NCBI GenBank assembly: GCA_903889985.1
Contig: CAISZN010000187.1
Span: 1 to 43,424 of the forward strand
Reading direction: 5' to 3'
Source of the DNA: an uncultured Hyphomicrobiales bacterium
GTDB lineage: Bacteria; Pseudomonadota; Alphaproteobacteria; Rhizobiales; Beijerinckiaceae
DNA length: 43,424 bases
Positions 26,734-35,962 of this stretch are shown here, piece by piece (position 1 is the first letter of the stretch; the number at the start of each line of letters is the position of its first letter). The notes beneath the pieces were generated by a model. It saw nothing but the letters and a program-made list of their open reading frames with translations. It was not told the origin of the DNA and did not search any database. A program made the translations under genes and the position numbers.

Positions 26734-27996
26734 ATGGCCAGAGCCGAAGGCGACTCGAAGAACACGCTCTATTGCTCTTTCTGCGGCAAGAGCCAGCACG
26801 AGGTTCGCAAGCTGATCGCTGGCCCGACCGTTTTCATTTGCGATGAATGCGTCGAGCTTTGCATGGATATCATCCGCGAGGAGAACAAGTCCTCGCTGGT
26901 GAAGAGCCGGGATGGAATCCCGACCCCCCGCGAGATCTGCAAGGTTCTCGACGACTACGTGATCGGCCAGTTCCAGGCCAAGCGCGTCCTGTCGGTGGCG
27001 GTCCACAACCACTACAAGCGCCTCAACCACGCTACCAAGCACCATGACGTGGAGCTGGCGAAGTCCAACATCCTGCTGATCGGTCCCACGGGCTCCGGCA
27101 AGACGCTGCTCGCCCAGACGCTGGCACGCATCCTCGATGTGCCCTTCACCATGGCAGACGCCACCACCCTCACCGAGGCGGGCTATGTGGGTGAAGACGT
27201 CGAGAACATCATCCTGAAGCTGCTCCAGGCCTCCGACTATAATGTCGAGCGGGCCCAGCGTGGCATCGTCTATATCGACGAGATCGACAAGATCAGCCGC
27301 AAGTCGGACAATCCCTCCATCACCCGCGACGTGTCGGGCGAGGGTGTCCAGCAGGCGCTGCTCAAGATCATGGAAGGCACGGTTGCCAGCGTTCCGCCCC
27401 AGGGTGGCCGCAAGCATCCGCAGCAGGAATTCCTGCAGGTCGACACGACGAACATCCTGTTCATCTGCGGCGGCGCCTTCTCGGGCCTCGAGAAGATCAT
27501 CTCTGGTCGCGGTAAGGGCACGTCCATCGGCTTCGCCGCACGGGTTCAGTCCCAGGAAGACCGCCGCACCGGCGAAATCTTCCGTCAGGTCGAGCCTGAG
27601 GATCTGCTGAAGTTCGGTCTCATCCCCGAATTCGTCGGCCGTTTGCCGGTCATCGCCACGCTCGAGGATCTTGATGAGGACGCCCTCAAGAAGATCCTCA
27701 CCGAGCCGAAGAACGCCCTGGTCAAGCAGTACCAGCGCCTCTTCGAGATGGAGAACACCGAGCTTACCTTCCAGGACGAGGCGCTCAACGTCGTCGCCAA
27801 GAAGGCGATCGAGCGCAAGACCGGTGCGCGCGGCCTGCGCTCCATCATGGAAGGCATCCTGCTCGATACCATGTTTGACCTGCCGGGCCTTGAGGGCGTC
27901 GAGCAGGTGGTGATCGGTCCGGAAGTGGTCGAGGGCAAGGCCCGGCCGCTTTATATCTACTCGGATCGTGCCGAAAAGACGGGCGCCAGCGCCTGA
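26734..27996 (+). CDS. clpX: ATP-dependent Clp protease ATP-binding subunit ClpX
   Basis: This 420-residue protein has the N-terminal C4 zinc finger (C14, C17, C36, C39) that binds adaptors, Walker A GPTGSGKT at 117-124, Walker [10 protein letters not shown], the [23 protein letters not shown] segment, and sensor 2 [11 protein letters not shown]. It unfolds substrates and feeds them to ClpP. The ATG at 26734 has GGAGATTAGA upstream. Confidence 0.98.
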   Translation: MARAEGDSKNTLYCSFCGKSQHEVRKLIAGPTVFICDECVELCMDIIREENKSSLVKSRDGIPTPREICKVLDDYVIGQFQAKRVLSVAVHNHYKRLNHATKHHDVELAKSNILLIGPTGSGKTLLAQTLARILDVPFTMADATTLTEAGYVGEDVENIILKLLQASDYNVERAQRGIVYIDEIDKISRKSDNPSITRDVSGEGVQQALLKIMEGTVASVPPQGGRKHPQQEFLQVDTTNILFICGGAFSGLEKIISGRGKGTSIGFAARVQSQEDRRTGEIFRQVEPEDLLKFGLIPEFVGRLPVIATLEDLDEDALKKILTEPKNALVKQYQRLFEMENTELTFQDEALNVVAKKAIERKTGARGLRSIMEGILLDTMFDLPGLEGVEQVVIGPEVVEGKARPLYIYSDRAEKTGASA

Positions 27997-28009
27997 GCCT
28001 GATCCCATC

Positions 28010-28039
28010 TTGCCCGTGGCCCTTCAGGTCCACGGGCAA
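28010..28039 (+). terminator. Hairpin downstream of clpX
   Basis: A perfect 10-base-pair stem TTGCCCGTGG / CCACGGGCAA around a 10-base loop begins 14 bases after the clpX stop. No long T-run follows, so termination strength is uncertain. Confidence 0.6.
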
Positions 28040-28062
28040 TTGCAACTGTGTGATGACGGTTG

Positions 28063-28090
28063 CTTGAAACTTGCGCAACAATCGCCATCT
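28063..28090 (+). promoter_or_regulatory. Sigma-32 (RpoH) heat-shock promoter candidate for lon
   Basis: CTTGAAA at 28063-28069 and CGCCATCT at 28083-28090 are 13 bases apart. The E. coli sigma-32 consensus is CTTGAAA, 11-16 bases, CCCCATnT, so only one defined position differs. It lies just after the clpX hairpin and about 235 bases before lon, a classical heat-shock gene. The 200-base leader between the promoter and lon contains no gene I can support. Confidence 0.65.
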
Positions 28091-28325
28091 CATGTCCAGA
28101 GACAGGATGGCTGCGCAGTCCCTCCCCGGGCCCGGGCACCTTCCCTGAGATCTCGATCCAGCAACAGCCGGGGGTGCCTGTCCACAGGGCCCAATGGCAG
28201 GGACGGCAGGATCGCAGGAAAGCTGACCAGTTGGTTCGAATCATGCTTTCCTGTGCGCTAGGCCATCCCGTTCAACGGACTGCCTTTCAGGAGTCCGTCG
28301 GGCGTCACGAGATAGGACCGTTAGA

Positions 28326-30746
28326 ATGACAACCCAGAAGCGTGAGCTCACCCCCGGTCGCAGCGACACCTACCCGGTCCTGCCACTGCGTGACATTGTC
28401 GTTTTTCCGCACATGATCGTTCCGCTTTTCGTGGGCCGCGAAAAGTCGATCCGCGCCCTCGAAGAGGTGATGAAGGGCGACAAGTACATCTTGCTCGCCA
28501 CGCAGATGAACGCCTCGGACGATGATCCGGCGACGGATTCGATTTTCAAGATCGGGACGCTGGCCACCGTTCTGCAGCTGCTCAAGCTGCCCGACGGCAC
28601 CGTGAAGGTGCTGGTCGAAGGCACAGCCCGCGCTGAAATCGCGACCTACTCGCGCACCGATGAATATTACGAGGCCTCTGCCTCCATCATCGCTGACGAT
28701 ACGGGTGAGAAGGTCGAGGTCGAGGCGCTGGCGCGTTCCGTCGTCAGCGAATTCGAAGGCTATGTGAAGCTCAACAAGAAGGTGTCGCCGGAAGTCGTCG
28801 CGGCCGTTGGCCAGATCGAGGACTATTCCAAGCTCGCCGATACGGTGGCTTCGCATCTCGCCATCAAAATCTCCGACAAGCAGGCGATCCTGGAAATGCC
28901 AGCCGTCGCCAAGCGTCTGGAGAAGTGCCTTGCACTGATGGAAAGCGAGATCTCGGTCCTTCAGGTCGAGAAGCGCATCCGCACGCGTGTGAAGCGCCAG
29001 ATGGAGAAGACCCAGCGCGAGTACTATTTGAATGAGCAGATGAAGGCCATTCAGAAGGAACTCGGCGATGAGGATGGCAAGGACGACCTCGCCGAAATCG
29101 AAGAGCGCATCAAGAACACCAAGCTGACCAAGGAAGCACGCGACAAGTCGCTTGCGGAGCTGAAGAAGCTGCGCCAGATGTCGCCCATGTCCGCGGAAGC
29201 AACCGTGGTGCGCAACTATCTCGACTGGATCCTGTCGATCCCGTGGGGCAAGCGCAGCAAGGTCAAGAAGGACATCAATGCGGCCTCTGACATCCTGAAC
29301 TTCGACCACTTCGGTCTGGACAAGGTCAAGGAACGCATCCTCGAATATCTTGCCGTGCAGCAGCGTGCCAACAAGCTGACCGGTCCGATCCTGTGCCTCG
29401 TCGGCCCTCCGGGTGTCGGCAAGACCTCGCTCGGCAAGTCGATTGCCAAGGCCACGGGCCGCGAGTTCGTGCGCATGTCGCTTGGCGGCGTGCGCGACGA
29501 GGCGGAGATCCGCGGACATCGTCGGACCTACATCGGTTCGATGCCCGGCAAGATCGTCCAGTCGATGCGCAAGACGAAGACAACGAATCCGCTCTTCCTG
29601 CTCGATGAGATCGACAAGATGGGCATGGATTTCCGCGGCGATCCGTCTTCCGCACTTCTGGAAGTGCTCGACCCCGAGCAGAACCAGACGTTCAACGACC
29701 ATTACCTGGAGGTCGACTACGACCTGTCGAACGTGATGTTCGTGACCACGGCCAACACGCTGAACATCCCTGCGCCCCTCATGGACCGCATGGAGATCAT
29801 CCGGATCGCTGGCTACACGGAAGATGAGAAGGCTGAGATCGCGCGCAAGCATCTGATCCCGGCTGCCGTCCACAAGCATGGCCTGTCACCGACCGAATGG
29901 TCGATCGATGACGCAGCCCTGCTGACGCTCATCCGCCGCTACACCCGCGAAGCGGGCGTGCGTAATCTTGAGCGGGAGCTCTCCAACCTTGCCCGTAAGA
30001 CGGTGAAGGAGATTCTCACGACCAAGACGAAGCAGGTGGCCATCACGGCTGACAACCTGTCCGACTATCTCGGCGTACCGAAGTATCGCTATGGCGAGGC
30101 CGAGACGGAAGATCAGGTGGGCGCGGTGACCGGTCTTGCCTGGACCGAGGTCGGTGGCGAGCTGCTGACGATCGAAGGCGTCATGATGCCCGGCAAGGGC
30201 CGCATGACGGTGACGGGCAACCTGAAGGATGTGATGAAGGAATCGATCTCGGCGGCGGCGTCCTATGTGCGCTCGCGGTCGGTCGACTTCGGCATCGAGC
30301 CGCCGCTTTTCGAGCGTCGCGACATCCACGTGCACGTGCCGGAAGGTGCCACGCCGAAGGATGGTCCCTCCGCCGGTATCGCCATGGCAACTGCCATCGT
30401 CTCGGTGCTGACGGGCATCGCGGTGAAGCGCGACATTGCCATGACGGGCGAGGTCACCCTGCGCGGTCGCGTGCTGCCCATCGGCGGCCTGAAGGAAAAG
30501 CTGCTCGCGGCGCTCCGTGGCGGCCTCAAGAAGGTGTTGATTCCTCAGGATAATGCCAAGGATCTGGCGGATATCCCGGAGAACGTGAAGAACGCGCTCG
30601 AGATCGTCCCGGTCTCCCGCATGGAGGAAGTGCTGCAGCACGCGCTCGTGCGTCAGCCCATCCCCATCGTGTGGGAGGAAGAGCTGCCGGTAAAGACTGC
30701 GGCACGTCCCACAGACGAAGATCAGACGGGCGTCGTCGCACACTGA
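28326..30746 (+). CDS. lon: ATP-dependent protease Lon
   Basis: This 806-residue protein has the LonA plan: an N-terminal substrate-binding LON domain (about 15-210, [22 protein letters not shown]), a coiled-coil helical region with [18 protein letters not shown], an AAA+ module with Walker [10 protein letters not shown] near 360 and LLDEIDKMG, and the C-terminal protease domain with the catalytic S682 ([10 protein letters not shown]) and K725 ([14 protein letters not shown]). It degrades misfolded and regulatory proteins in the cytoplasm. A sigma-32-type promoter upstream and a strong terminator downstream make it a single-gene unit. Confidence 0.98.
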   Translation: MTTQKRELTPGRSDTYPVLPLRDIVVFPHMIVPLFVGREKSIRALEEVMKGDKYILLATQMNASDDDPATDSIFKIGTLATVLQLLKLPDGTVKVLVEGTARAEIATYSRTDEYYEASASIIADDTGEKVEVEALARSVVSEFEGYVKLNKKVSPEVVAAVGQIEDYSKLADTVASHLAIKISDKQAILEMPAVAKRLEKCLALMESEISVLQVEKRIRTRVKRQMEKTQREYYLNEQMKAIQKELGDEDGKDDLAEIEERIKNTKLTKEARDKSLAELKKLRQMSPMSAEATVVRNYLDWILSIPWGKRSKVKKDINAASDILNFDHFGLDKVKERILEYLAVQQRANKLTGPILCLVGPPGVGKTSLGKSIAKATGREFVRMSLGGVRDEAEIRGHRRTYIGSMPGKIVQSMRKTKTTNPLFLLDEIDKMGMDFRGDPSSALLEVLDPEQNQTFNDHYLEVDYDLSNVMFVTTANTLNIPAPLMDRMEIIRIAGYTEDEKAEIARKHLIPAAVHKHGLSPTEWSIDDAALLTLIRRYTREAGVRNLERELSNLARKTVKEILTTKTKQVAITADNLSDYLGVPKYRYGEAETEDQVGAVTGLAWTEVGGELLTIEGVMMPGKGRMTVTGNLKDVMKESISAAASYVRSRSVDFGIEPPLFERRDIHVHVPEGATPKDGPSAGIAMATAIVSVLTGIAVKRDIAMTGEVTLRGRVLPIGGLKEKLLAALRGGLKKVLIPQDNAKDLADIPENVKNALEIVPVSRMEEVLQHALVRQPIPIVWEEELPVKTAARPTDEDQTGVVAH

Positions 30747-30764
30747 TCATTTGCTCACGAACGA

Positions 30765-30795
30765 AAGCCGCGGAGCCTCGCTCCGCGGCTTTTTT
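30765..30795 (+). terminator. Rho-independent terminator of lon
   Basis: A 12-base-pair perfect stem AAGCCGCGGAGC / GCTCCGCGGCTT with the 3-base loop CTC runs into further T residues. It lies 18 bases after the lon stop. Confidence 0.95.
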
Positions 30796-30989
30796 GCCAG
30801 CCGGTGTCAACCCCTTAATCATGGGCTGGTGATTGCGGGCGCAATGCGCGTTTTGCCTTGATTCACCGGCCTTTCCACGACACTGAAGGGTCCGCAGGCG
30901 TGTGGCGATTCGTTTGCCCGCCGGCATCCCGCGTGGCCGCGTGTGCCCGCTCCTTTCCGGGCCCTGGCCCATCACAACAGGATGATGAC

Positions 30990-31265
30990 ATGAACAAGCA
31001 GGAACTCGTCGATCACATCGCATCGGCGACAGAGTCCTCCAAGGCCGTTGCAGCCGCTGCACTCGAAGCAGCGCTGGAAGGCATCACCGAAGCTCTCAAG
31101 AAGGGCGATGAAGTTCGCCTCGTGGGCTTTGGCACCTTCTCCGTGAAGCAGCGCGCCGAGACCAAGGGCCGCAACCCCTCCACCGGCGCCGAGATTACCA
31201 TCCCGGCCTCGATGAATGCCCGCTTCAAGACCGGCGCGAGCCTCAAGGCCGTGCTGAACAAGTAA
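30990..31265 (+). CDS. hupB: DNA-binding protein HU
   Basis: This 91-residue protein begins at ATG 30990 behind AGGATG; the longer frame from 30858 adds non-family residues. It has the complete HU fold: MNKQELVDHIA, GDEVRLVGFGTFSVKQRAETKGRNPSTG with the DNA-intercalating beta-arm and its NP pair, and ITIPASMNARFKTGASLKAVLN. HU is a nucleoid-associated dimer that bends DNA. The gene lies between lon and tRNA-Val, the usual rhizobial order. The symbol hupB is by position and similarity only. Confidence 0.95.
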   Translation: MNKQELVDHIASATESSKAVAAAALEAALEGITEALKKGDEVRLVGFGTFSVKQRAETKGRNPSTGAEITIPASMNARFKTGASLKAVLNK

Positions 31266-31280
31266 GGCTGGATGCTGGAT

Positions 31281-31384
31281 CGCGGTTCCCGTGGTCCAGC
31301 ACTCTTCCACGGGACCGCGCGGCTCCGCCGCGCTGCGAGCCGGAGGCTCCCGGTCCAGCCGCCTGCCGCTTGCCAGCGGCAGGC
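31281..31384. repeat. Compound palindromic region between HU and tRNA-Val
   Basis: Three inverted structures are packed here. First, CGCGGTTCCCGTGG at 31281-31294 pairs with CCACGGGACCGCG at 31307-31319 (one bulge). Next, a segment at 31321-31349 closely resembles the core of the 8236-8280 palindrome. Last, a perfect 10-base stem GCCTGCCGCT / AGCGGCAGGC spans 31361-31384 with the loop TGCC. It lies directly after HU, and may end its transcript, but no T-run follows any stem. Confidence 0.5.
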
Positions 31385-31421
31385 CCTTGCCTCTAAAACG
31401 ACTGATCCGGCCATTGGCCGA

Positions 31422-31497
31422 GGGCGGTTAGCTCAGTTGGTAGAGCATCTCGATTACACCGAGAGGGTCGGCGGTTCGAGCCCGTCACCGCCCACCA
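31422..31497 (+). tRNA. tRNA-Val (anticodon UAC)
   Basis: This is a 76-base cloverleaf with acceptor GGGCGGT / ACCGCCC, encoded CCA at 31495-31497, anticodon stem TCTCG/CGAGA with loop ATTACAC giving TAC, and the T-loop TTCGAGC. Its 3' end is repeated 1.2 kb downstream. Confidence 0.96.
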
Positions 31498-31500
31498 TTC
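31485..31500 (+). repeat. att-like direct repeat, tRNA-Val copy
   Basis: TCACCGCCCACCATTC spans the last 13 bases of tRNA-Val, including CCA, and 3 bases beyond. It matches 32666-32681 at 15 of 16 positions, with 12 identical bases in a row. Placement at a tRNA 3' end is the standard signature of site-specific integration. Confidence 0.6.
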
Positions 31501-31659
31501 CATAACTGTTCAGAAAACCCTTTCGCTGCGCGGGCAGGCCTCATCTGAGGGATTGCCTGCAGCGGTGCTCGTGTGGTCCGATCTGGAATGGCTCACAGGG
31601 ACTTTCCCGCTCTCGCGGTGTTCGCTCCGGTACCTGTTGGCCTCACTTAGAGGTGCGCG

Positions 31660-32640
31660 ATGAATATTCCCCGGCGACTTTTCTTGAAGCATGCGGGTGC
31701 CGCTGCAGCTCTAACGACAGTCCATCGGGCTTGGGCGGATAATTACCCTTCGAGACCAATAAAGCTTTTGGTCTCCTCCGCGCCGGGCGGTGTGCATGAC
31801 GTGATAGGACGCCTCTGGGCTGATAGACTTCACGATGCTCTCGGAACGATCGTGGTCGAAAACCAGGGCACTGCCGGGGGCGCAATTCTTCGCGCCATTC
31901 GATCTCCGCCAGATGGATACACGCTATTTCTGGGTTCAAGCGGCACGCATGTCCTTGAGCCACTCATCAGGGCACATATTGACTACGATCCCCTGAACAG
32001 CTTCGAGGCTGTCTCCATTTTTTCAAAGGCCACCACCTCGGTCGCGGTCAGCAGCGCGTCTCCTTTTCATTCGTTGAAGGAGCTGATCGGGTTTGCCCGC
32101 GCCAATCCGGGGAAATTGTCATACGCCTATGCTGGCGTTGGTGCGATTAGCAATGTCGCGGGGGAAATGTTCAAAGGCCTTGCGGGCGGGCTGGTCATTG
32201 AACCTGTTGCCTATCGCGGGATGGGTCCCGCCCAATTCGATGTCATGAGTAATCAGGTCCCTTTGTTCTTTCCGAATGTCACGGGACAAGTTGTAGGTCT
32301 TCACGAGAGTGGCAGCATCCGCATCCTCAGCGTAAACTCGCAAACTCGTCTTGAGATGCTTCCCTCAATTCCCACGTCCATCGAAGAAGGCGTCAACGAT
32401 ATGATCGCCGAGACTTTTTTTGGCATCTTCGCGCCGAAGGGTCTTGCGATTGATGTTGCTCAAAAAATCAATAAGGCAACAGATGATGCCTTTCGAGATG
32501 CGGTGTATCGCGAGAAGCTGAGAAAAGACGGCTTCCAGGTGTTAAGCGGTATCGCGGCCGATAGCACCAAGGCGTTTATCATAGAGGAAACGCGGCGCTG
32601 GGCTCCAATCATAAAAGCGGCCGGCATCACTGCAGATTAA
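31660..32640 (+). CDS. Bug/TctC-family tripartite tricarboxylate transporter binding protein (in low-GC islet)
   Basis: This is a 326-residue protein starting behind AGAGGT. It has a twin-arginine signal (MNIPRRLFLKHAGAAAALTT, cleaved near RAWADN). The mature protein follows the Bug pattern: YPSRPIKLLVSSAPGGVHDVIGRLWADRL, VVENQGTAGGAILRAIRSPPDGYTLFLGSS, SLKELIGFARANPGKLSYAYAGVG and PVAYRGMGPAQFDVMSNQV. These periplasmic proteins capture carboxylates or aromatic acids, normally for a TctAB permease, which is absent here. Base composition is visibly more AT-rich than flanking genes (for example GATAATTACCC, AATAAAGCTTTT), and it is the only gene between the two att-like repeats, so it is probably horizontally acquired. 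Confidence 0.9.
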   Translation: MNIPRRLFLKHAGAAAALTTVHRAWADNYPSRPIKLLVSSAPGGVHDVIGRLWADRLHDALGTIVVENQGTAGGAILRAIRSPPDGYTLFLGSSGTHVLEPLIRAHIDYDPLNSFEAVSIFSKATTSVAVSSASPFHSLKELIGFARANPGKLSYAYAGVGAISNVAGEMFKGLAGGLVIEPVAYRGMGPAQFDVMSNQVPLFFPNVTGQVVGLHESGSIRILSVNSQTRLEMLPSIPTSIEEGVNDMIAETFFGIFAPKGLAIDVAQKINKATDDAFRDAVYREKLRKDGFQVLSGIAADSTKAFIIEETRRWAPIIKAAGITAD

Positions 32641-32665
32641 ATAGATGCCGTCCGAATTCGACACA

Positions 32666-32681
32666 TCATCGCCCACCATTC
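32666..32681 (+). repeat. att-like direct repeat, distal copy
   Basis: TCATCGCCCACCATTC repeats the tRNA-Val 3' end with one mismatch. It overlaps the last 2 bases of the VOC gene stop and closes the low-GC segment. No integrase gene lies between the copies. Confidence 0.6.
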
Positions 32682-33114
32682 AATCTGTCGCAGACCCTTC
32701 CCATGCATGTCCCGTGATGTCGAACACGACGCCATCAGGGCCGCGATACTTATATTCTGCGTGCGAGTTCGGCGGGATGTCGTAAGGCACGCGCTCAAGC
32801 CCCATGGCTTCGAGCTTGTCCATCCAGGACTGCACGTCGTCCACCACCACGCCGATGTGATGCAGGCCGATATAGTCGATGCCCTTCTTCAGCTGGTCGT
32901 CGTTGAACTTCAGGATGGCGATGTTGATGGCGCCATCGGTCAGGAAAACCCCAGAGGGGCGTGGCGCGAAATCAGGCCGCGCAGGATCGAGGCCGAAACG
33001 GCGTAATTCCTTGAAGCCGAAGGTCGACTTGTAGAACTCGGCTGCCTTGCCCGGATGATCGCTGGCCATGGCGATGTGGCGGATGCGCATGGGTTCACGC
33101 GGGCTCTCTGACAT
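32680..33114 (-). CDS. VOC (glyoxalase/bleomycin-resistance fold) family protein
   Basis: This is a 144-residue single-VOC protein. The two beta-alpha-beta-beta-beta halves start at MRIRHIAMASDHPGKAAEFYKSTFGF and LHHIGVVVDDVQSWMDKLEAMG, and HAEYKYRGPDGVVFDITGHAW supplies the usual metal-site glutamate region. The family includes glyoxalases, extradiol dioxygenases and methylmalonyl-CoA epimerases; the substrate cannot be read. The 3' end is next to the att-like repeat, with 2 bases of the stop inside it. It is probably a cytoplasmic enzyme of an accessory pathway. Confidence 0.87.
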   Translation of the reverse strand: MSESPREPMRIRHIAMASDHPGKAAEFYKSTFGFKELRRFGLDPARPDFAPRPSGVFLTDGAINIAILKFNDDQLKKGIDYIGLHHIGVVVDDVQSWMDKLEAMGLERVPYDIPPNSHAEYKYRGPDGVVFDITGHAWEGSATD

Positions 33115-33206
33115 GGCGGTGGTCTCCTCGTTGCCCCTAGAGTTGCGGGTTGCGGGTGGCTTGTCCAGTGGCTGGAGGAAATGGAAAGGGCCGAATGCCT
33201 GACGTC

Positions 33207-33235
33207 CCCTCTCCCCGCCGCAGGTGGGGAGAGGG
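33207..33235. repeat. Intergenic hairpin CCCTCTCCCC / GGGGAGAGGG
   Basis: A perfect 10-base-pair stem with a 9-base loop lies between the VOC gene start and the Bug gene end. Its arms resemble the terminal hairpins of the 35963-36136 element, so it is probably a solo copy of the same repeat family; it could also end the Bug-gene transcript. Confidence 0.55.
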
Positions 33236-33255
33236 CGTGCACGCGGCTCGCCCAG

Positions 33256-34272
33256 TTACTTCCTTGGCTCGCGTGCGATCCTCGCCTTCTCCACGAGCGC
33301 CTTGGGGAAGGTCGCCACCTCGGCCACCATCTCCTGCAGCTTTTCGCCCGTCATCGGCTTCACATCGAGGCCGGCCTTTTCCACATCCTCCAGGAACCTC
33401 GTGTCGGTGAGCATGCGATCAAAGGCGCGGCGCAGGGTCGTGACGATCTCGGGCGACATATTGGGAGGCGCCACGATGGCGCGGCCGATGTCGTCGGCGC
33501 TGGCATAAAACTTCAGGATGCGTCGCGCCTCGTCTGTCTTGCCCAGCTCAACGATGCTGGGCACGTCGGGCATCTCTGCCTCGCGCCGGCCCGACCACAG
33601 CACGATCACGCGGATCTTGCCCTCGCGCACCCAGTTGGCGCGATAGCTCTTGAGGCTTTCCATGGGCGTGCCGCTGCCCTCGACCTCGCCGCGTTCCATG
33701 GCAAGGCCGATCTCATTCGTGCCATTGAAGCCGGTGATCACCTTGAACTTCGTGCCCGCCAGATTGTTGAGCAGATAGGGCACGAAGACCGTCGAGGACG
33801 TGGGGCCCGTGCCGCCCACCAGCGTCTCGCGCGTCATCACGTCTGCAATCGTCTTCACCGGCGTCGTGTGCCAGACGATGCCCGTCTCCACGGCGGAGCT
33901 GATGCGGCCGATCCAGTTGAAGCGGTTGGCGTCATAGGCGATACCTTCGTTCTGGAGCAGCTGCTCCATGGGCATGGCCTGATTGATGACGGCGATGGCG
34001 GACCCATCGCGCGGCGCCTTGTTGAACATGAAATTGGTCAGCACGAGGCTCGAGGCACCCGGCATGTTCTGCACGACGACCGCCGGATTGCCTGGAAGCA
34101 TTCGCCCGAGATGGCGGGCGACGAGGCGGCCATAGGTGTCATAGCCACCGCCCGGCCCTGTGCCGATGTAGAGCGTGATGCTCTTGGCGCGGAAGGCTTC
34201 CTGATCCTGCGCCTGCGCGCTCGTGATCTGGAGCGCTGCTGCGCACAGCAGCGCAAGCAGGCTGCGCGCCAT
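33256..34272 (-). CDS. Bug/TctC-family substrate-binding protein
   Basis: This is a 338-residue protein with a signal peptide (MARSLLALLCAAALQITSAQAQ). The Bug-type ligand loops are TGPGGGYDTYGRLVARHLGRMLPGNPAVVVQNMPGASSL near residues 38-77, and TLVGGTGPTSSTVFVPYLLNN. The more divergent KSITLYIGTGPGGGYD start and long C-terminal helix match the subgroup that includes the gene at 37860. Upstream is GGGAGGAACCC, a strong Shine-Dalgarno. It is transcribed away from the shikimate-dehydrogenase-like gene. No TctA or TctB gene is present nearby. Confidence 0.9.
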   Translation of the reverse strand: MARSLLALLCAAALQITSAQAQDQEAFRAKSITLYIGTGPGGGYDTYGRLVARHLGRMLPGNPAVVVQNMPGASSLVLTNFMFNKAPRDGSAIAVINQAMPMEQLLQNEGIAYDANRFNWIGRISSAVETGIVWHTTPVKTIADVMTRETLVGGTGPTSSTVFVPYLLNNLAGTKFKVITGFNGTNEIGLAMERGEVEGSGTPMESLKSYRANWVREGKIRVIVLWSGRREAEMPDVPSIVELGKTDEARRILKFYASADDIGRAIVAPPNMSPEIVTTLRRAFDRMLTDTRFLEDVEKAGLDVKPMTGEKLQEMVAEVATFPKALVEKARIAREPRK

Positions 34273-34447
34273 TGGGTTCCTCCCGCGATTTTCGTTGGAC
34301 GAACACTAGCAGAGGCGGGCAGGGGCCGCCAACCAGCGCTGAGTGATCGCCCGGATGCTCGCCATGTCCAATAGGTCCCTGGCTTGCAGGGCGGGGCCTG
34401 CGGGGCTAGAGAGCCATCCTGAGTTCCACAGTCGCCCGAGTTCCGCC

Positions 34448-35290
34448 ATGGCCCACCCCGACCGTTTCCTGCTTGCCGGCGTCATGGGCTGGCCCGTGAT
34501 GCACTCGCGCTCGCCGAAGCTCCATACCTACTGGATGGAAAAGCACGGCCTTGCGGGCACCTATGTGCCGCTCGCCATTCGGCCCGAGGGCATCGAGGCG
34601 GCCCTGCGCGCCCTGCCGGCGCTGGGCTTTGCCGGCTGCAACCTGACGATCCCGCACAAGGAGACGGCCCTGCGCGTGGTCGACCATGCGGATGAGAAGG
34701 CGCGCCGCATCGGTGCCATCTCCTGCGTCACCGTGCGCAGCGACGGCAGCCTTGCGGGCACCAACAACGATGTCTTTGGCTTCATCGAGAACCATCGCGA
34801 GGCTTTCCCCGACTGGCGCGCCGACCAGGGGCCTGTCACGGTCATCGGTGCCGGCGGCGCTGCCCGCGCGGTGGTCTATGCGCTGGCCGAGATGGGCGTG
34901 CGCGAGATCCGTCTTTCCAATCGCACAGGTGATCGTGCCGAAAGGCTCGCAGCTGAACTGGGGGTGGATTGCACCATCGTCGACTGGGCCGACCGCCATC
35001 GTGCGCTTGAGGGCGTGAACCTGCTGGTCAATGCAACGAGCCAGGGCATGGTCGGCAATCCGCCGCTCGACCTCAATCTTGAGCGCCTGCCACGCAAAGC
35101 CTGCGTCAGCGACATCGTTTATATTCCCGGCGAGACGCCGCTGCTGGCAGCGGCGCGCGCGCGGGGCAATAGCACCGTGAACGGCCTCGGCATGCTGCTG
35201 CATCAGGGCCGGCCAGCCTGGCGCGACTGGTTCGGCATCGAGGTGCAGGTGACCCGGGAGCTGCGCTCTCTGATCGAGGCGACGATCTGA
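34448..35290 (+). CDS. aroE: Shikimate dehydrogenase-like protein (AroE family)
   Basis: This is a 280-residue protein from ATG 34448; the frame upstream to 34343 is not family-like. Shikimate-binding motifs are present: the serine pair in HSRSPKLH, the catalytic lysine in NLTIPHKETA, and GTNNDVFGF, where most members have NTD. The NADP site reads VIGAGGAARAV with SNRTGDRAERL, and the C-terminal NGLGMLLHQG is normal. It reduces 3-dehydroshikimate to shikimate or acts on quinate. Because it sits in an accessory block among catabolic genes rather than among housekeeping aromatic genes, it may be a paralog used for quinate/shikimate breakdown; sequence alone does not decide. Confidence 0.85.
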   Translation: MAHPDRFLLAGVMGWPVMHSRSPKLHTYWMEKHGLAGTYVPLAIRPEGIEAALRALPALGFAGCNLTIPHKETALRVVDHADEKARRIGAISCVTVRSDGSLAGTNNDVFGFIENHREAFPDWRADQGPVTVIGAGGAARAVVYALAEMGVREIRLSNRTGDRAERLAAELGVDCTIVDWADRHRALEGVNLLVNATSQGMVGNPPLDLNLERLPRKACVSDIVYIPGETPLLAAARARGNSTVNGLGMLLHQGRPAWRDWFGIEVQVTRELRSLIEATI

Positions 35291-35357
35291 GCTTCTTCCC
35301 CTCGCATTCAGGTGGCGCTCTTTGCTAGAGTGTTGCCACCGAATGGGAGGACCATGA

Positions 35358-35948
35358 ATGCTGCCGAACGATATCGATCCGGAATCCCGCTGCCGCCTGC
35401 CGATCGTCAAGCGCGAGGAGCTCGATGACACGGGCAAGCGCCTTTACGATCTTGCGGTTGATCCCAAAGGCAAGACCATCCGCGGCCTCAAGGGTCCCGG
35501 TGGCCTGAAGCTGCACAGCCCCAAGCTTGCCGAGATCATGCGGCCGCTGAACGACTATCTGCGTTTCGAGACGGCCTTTTCCGCGCGCAACCGCGAAGTG
35601 GCGATCCTCATTACCGCGCGCAGCTGCGACAGCCAGTTCGAATGGGCTGCCCATGAGAATGTCGCGCTGAAGGAAGGCGCTCCGAAGGCCGTGGTGGAAG
35701 CGATCAAGCATCGCCTGCCCACCACCGGCCTCGAGGAGCAGGATGCTGCCATCATCGAATTCGGCCGCGAGATGTTCGTGGCGCGCAAGGTGTCGTCCGA
35801 GACCTATGCCCGCGTGCACAAGCTCTTCGGTTCGAAGAACCTGCTCGATCTCGTGTCGCTGATGGGCAACTACGCTGCAACAGCAGCGCTGCTGTGCGCC
35901 TTCGACATGCAGCTCGATGAGGGCGTGGAGCCCATGCTGCCGAAGTGA
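35358..35948 (+). CDS. Carboxymuconolactone decarboxylase-like (AhpD-fold) protein
   Basis: This is a 196-residue protein. GGGAGG lies 9 bases upstream of ATG 35358; an ATG 4 bases earlier is in another frame. The central CMD motif reads ITARSCDSQFEWAAHENVALKEG with a single cysteine and the E/H pair, not the CxxC of peroxidatic AhpD, so a lyase- or decarboxylase-like role in aromatic breakdown is more likely (inference). The N-terminal SRCRLPIVKREELDDTGKRLYD segment is common to this subgroup. It follows aroE-like after 67 bases on the same strand. Confidence 0.86.
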   Translation: MLPNDIDPESRCRLPIVKREELDDTGKRLYDLAVDPKGKTIRGLKGPGGLKLHSPKLAEIMRPLNDYLRFETAFSARNREVAILITARSCDSQFEWAAHENVALKEGAPKAVVEAIKHRLPTTGLEEQDAAIIEFGREMFVARKVSSETYARVHKLFGSKNLLDLVSLMGNYAATAALLCAFDMQLDEGVEPMLPK

Positions 35949-35962
35949 GGGGGCGCGTGTTC

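Noticed and set aside
26680-29879. Antisense open frames of 442 and 524 residues inside clpX and lon
   Set aside because: Both are shadows of highly conserved genes on the plus strand.
31361-31384. 10-base-pair hairpin after HU considered as a rho-independent terminator
   Set aside because: No T-run follows the stem, so it is recorded only as part of the palindromic region.
34343-34447. Upstream extension of the AroE-like gene
   Set aside because: The added 35 residues are not family-like and the motif-bearing protein starts naturally at ATG 34448.
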